Of a DNA stretch of 64,000 nt, positions 62,527 through 64,000 are shown piece after piece. Both the position numbers and the translations under genes were made by a program. Numbering within the stretch: position 1 is the stretch's first letter; every line of letters begins with the position of its first letter. Under the pieces are notes generated by a model that was not told the DNA's origin, ran no database searches, and worked only from the letters and a program-made list of their open reading frames with translations. Source of the DNA: Bacillus sp. SD088 (lineage in GTDB: Bacteria > Bacillota > Bacilli > Bacillales > Bacillaceae_C); assembly GCF_017355205.1 (NCBI RefSeq), contig NZ_JADIJK010000006.1, positions 1-64,000 on the forward strand, read 5' to 3'.

Positions 62527-62574
62527 TTGACAGAAAAGCATATTCATTATATAATTATCTCGAATTCGAGATAA
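62527..62574 (+). promoter_or_regulatory. SigA promoter and MhqR operator
   Basis: TTGACA (62527-62532), 17 bases, TATAAT (62550-62555): a perfect consensus promoter. Directly after it, the palindrome tatctcgaattcgagata (62556-62573) matches the known MhqR box of B. subtilis and is perfect. Repressor binding would cover the transcription start of the MarR-type gene at 62589. Confidence 0.92.
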
Positions 62575-62588
62575 AGGGAATGATAACG

Positions 62589-63035
62589 ATGAGCAAAGAT
62601 CATTATGATGAAGAGCTGTCTTTGAAGTTATTTGTTGTTATGACAAGGGCTTTAGATTCGATTAAAAAGCGCGTGGAAGAAGATATTAGATGCTTAGGGT
62701 TGAATCCAACTGAATTTGCAGTTTTGGAGCTCATTTATAATAAAGGAGAGCAACCGATCCAAAAGATTGGTGAAAAGGTTCTGATTGCAAGTAGTAGCAT
62801 TACGTATGTAGTCGATAAATTGGAAAAGAAGAAGTTATTAGAGAGAAAACCATGTCCAAACGATCGTCGAATTACGTTTGCCACTATAACTGCAAAGGGG
62901 AAGGAGTTAATGGATGACGTTTTTCCAAAACATTCATTGGCTATCCAAAAAATCGTCGCTGGTTTAGATGTGGATGAGAAAAAACAGATGATTGAACAAT
63001 TGAAAAAATTAGGATTTCACGCCCAAAAATTATAA
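62589..63035 (+). CDS. mhqR: MhqR-type MarR repressor
   Basis: A 148-residue MarR protein. The LKLFVVMTRALDSIKKRVEEDIRCLGLNPTEFAVLELIYNKGEQPIQKIGEKVLIASSSITYVVDKLEKKKLLERKPCPNDRR region aligns over its whole length with the remembered MhqR (YkvE) of B. subtilis, including the CPxDRR wing. MhqR represses quinone- and catechol-detoxifying genes and is released by methylhydroquinone. ATG 62589 follows AAAGGGA. It is autorepressed through the palindrome at 62556 and probably controls the dioxygenase gene at 63138. Confidence 0.92.
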   Translation: MSKDHYDEELSLKLFVVMTRALDSIKKRVEEDIRCLGLNPTEFAVLELIYNKGEQPIQKIGEKVLIASSSITYVVDKLEKKKLLERKPCPNDRRITFATITAKGKELMDDVFPKHSLAIQKIVAGLDVDEKKQMIEQLKKLGFHAQKL

Positions 63036-63050
63036 ATTTTTTTAAATAAT

Positions 63051-63068
63051 TATCTCGAATTAGTATTA
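63051..63068. promoter_or_regulatory. Degenerate MhqR box before the dioxygenase gene
   Basis: tatctcgaattagtatta keeps the left half of the MhqR palindrome exactly and a decayed right half. A weak promoter, TTTAAA (63041) and TATTAT (63064) with 17 bases between, overlaps it. Confidence 0.65.
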
Positions 63069-63137
63069 TATTAAATTGAGGTATTTTGATTTTAGATTCA
63101 CTAATAGATGAAATATACATGAAGAGGAGTGAGTGAT

Positions 63138-64000
63138 ATGCAAAAACGGACGAGTGGGATTCATCATATTAGCGCCATTGTTGGGCATCCGCAAGAAAAT
63201 ACAGATTTTTATGCTGGTATACTTGGGTTACGTTTAGTAAAGAAGACCGTCAATTTTGATGATCCAAGCACCTATCATCTTTATTTTGGAGATGAAGAAG
63301 GGAAACCAGGTACGATAATGACCTTTTTTCCGTGGGCAGGAGCTAAGCAAGGAAAGATTGGTGCTGGACAGGTAGGCATGACAACATACGTAATTCCCAC
63401 AGATGCGTTGCCATTTTGGGAGAGACGATTAGAAACATTTCAAATTCCCTTTAAAAAGGTGGAACGTTTTGGAGAACAGTATATTCAATTTGCTGACCCT
63501 CATGGCTTACACTTAGAATTGGTTGAACGAGAAGAAGGTGAAATCAACACGTGGACATTTGGTGGCGTTAAGCCAGAAGTTGCGATAAAAGGATTTGGAG
63601 GGGCTACACTCTATTCTGCACAACCTGAGCAAACAGCTAAACTGTTAGAAGAAGTCATGGGGTTGGAACGTTTGGGAGCAGAAGGAGATTTGATCCGTTT
63701 CCGTTCATCTGCAGATATTGGAAATGTCATTGATTTAAAACAGACCGCGATAGAAAGAGGGAGAATGGGTGTTGGAACAGTTCATCATATTGCCTTTCGA
63801 GCAATCGATGATCAAGACCAATTAGATTGGCAGGAATATGTTTTAGCTCATGGGTATGGTGTTACTTCTGTGAAGGACCGAAATTATTTTAATGCGATCT
63901 ATTTTCGAGAACATGGGGAAATACTATTTGAAATTGCGACAGATCCTCCTGGATTTGCTCTCGATGAATCAAAAGAGAGAATGGGAGAAGAATTAAAGTT
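63138..64000 (+). CDS. Ring-cleaving dioxygenase MhqA/MhqO-like (runs off window)
   Basis: The first 287 codons of a VOC-family protein; the 3' end lies outside the window. Two VOC modules are visible: TSGIHHISAIVGHPQENTDFYAGILGLRLVKKTVNFDD opens the first, with metal His in the first residues, and GVGTVHHIAFRAIDDQDQLDWQEYVLAHGYGVT opens the second, ending in EILFEIATDPPGFALDE with the metal Glu. The pattern matches MhqA/MhqO hydroquinone dioxygenases of Bacillus. GAGGAGTGAGTGAT precedes ATG 63138. It is controlled by MhqR. Confidence 0.9.
   Translation, partial: MQKRTSGIHHISAIVGHPQENTDFYAGILGLRLVKKTVNFDDPSTYHLYFGDEEGKPGTIMTFFPWAGAKQGKIGAGQVGMTTYVIPTDALPFWERRLETFQIPFKKVERFGEQYIQFADPHGLHLELVEREEGEINTWTFGGVKPEVAIKGFGGATLYSAQPEQTAKLLEEVMGLERLGAEGDLIRFRSSADIGNVIDLKQTAIERGRMGVGTVHHIAFRAIDDQDQLDWQEYVLAHGYGVTSVKDRNYFNAIYFREHGEILFEIATDPPGFALDESKERMGEELK

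Noticed and set aside
1-64000. CRISPR array, prophage or intact insertion sequence
   Set aside because: No regularly spaced short repeats, no phage structural genes and no transposase frames were seen.
1-64000. tRNA or rRNA genes
   Set aside because: No cloverleaf with the usual ggttcgaatcc-type arm and no rRNA-like segment was found.

Overview
The window looks like chromosomal DNA of a low-GC Gram-positive bacterium of the Bacillaceae. Support: A+T-rich sequence, strong GGAGG ribosome binding sites, frequent TTG and GTG starts, a tRNA-Trp-sensing T-box leader, an MhqR-type MarR repressor with its palindromic operator, and many families common in Bacillus (YueD, TerC, type I CoaA, DUF3231, YhdH/YhfP, GrpB, DinB). 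No rRNA, tRNA, CRISPR array, intact transposase or prophage was seen. The content is mostly accessory metabolism, detoxification and regulation.

Region 1 (1-8.6 kb): an intergenic repeat fused to a truncated gene, then a TetR regulator divergent from an operon for an acyl-CoA ligase, a hotdog thioesterase, a glyoxalase-like protein and an MDR oxidoreductase. A roughly 250-nt strongly structured intergenic segment follows, then a NitT/TauT-type ABC importer (permease, lipoprotein, ATPase). Together these look like uptake and CoA-dependent processing of an unidentified organic acid. A second repeat copy closes the region.

Region 2 (8.7-24.6 kb): two DinB proteins, two alpha/beta hydrolases, MerR, AraC and ArsR-like regulators, two MDR reductases, a zinc-dependent phospholipase C-like protein, a frameshifted right-handed beta-helix protein fused to a P-loop-less SpoVK/CbxX-like AAA domain, a double NTF2 protein, an MFS transporter, a phosphotransferase and TerC. 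A third repeat copy lies at 20.6 kb.

Region 3 (24.9-37.5 kb): a CxxCxxxCC/pentapeptide-repeat protein, cupin, NUDIX, CoaA, GNAT, a beta-propeller protein, SDRs, a P-loop kinase, a TetR gene whose only well-placed start is ATC, a YueD-like reductase, a DJ-1/PfpI protein, a LysM-3D cell-wall protein and a truncated ABC exporter.

Region 4 (37.5-54.7 kb): small enzymes in series: four NUDIX hydrolases, two phosphotransferases and a third remnant, two acetyltransferases, GrpB, HIT, SRPBCC, an M23-like protein, ThyX, a HAD phosphatase with a broken 5' end, a decayed methyltransferase, a second YueD-like reductase, a BAAT-type hydrolase and a beta-lactamase-fold hydrolase.

Region 5 (54.7-64 kb): a MarR regulator under a 40-bp perfect palindrome controlling a VOC protein, DUF3231, an M20 peptidase next to a gamma-glutamyltransferase, a T-box-controlled tryptophanyl-tRNA synthetase of unusual type, and the MhqR repressor with its ring-cleaving dioxygenase, which runs off the window end. 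The sequence gives promoters and operators at several of these repressor genes; substrates are mostly not determinable from sequence alone.
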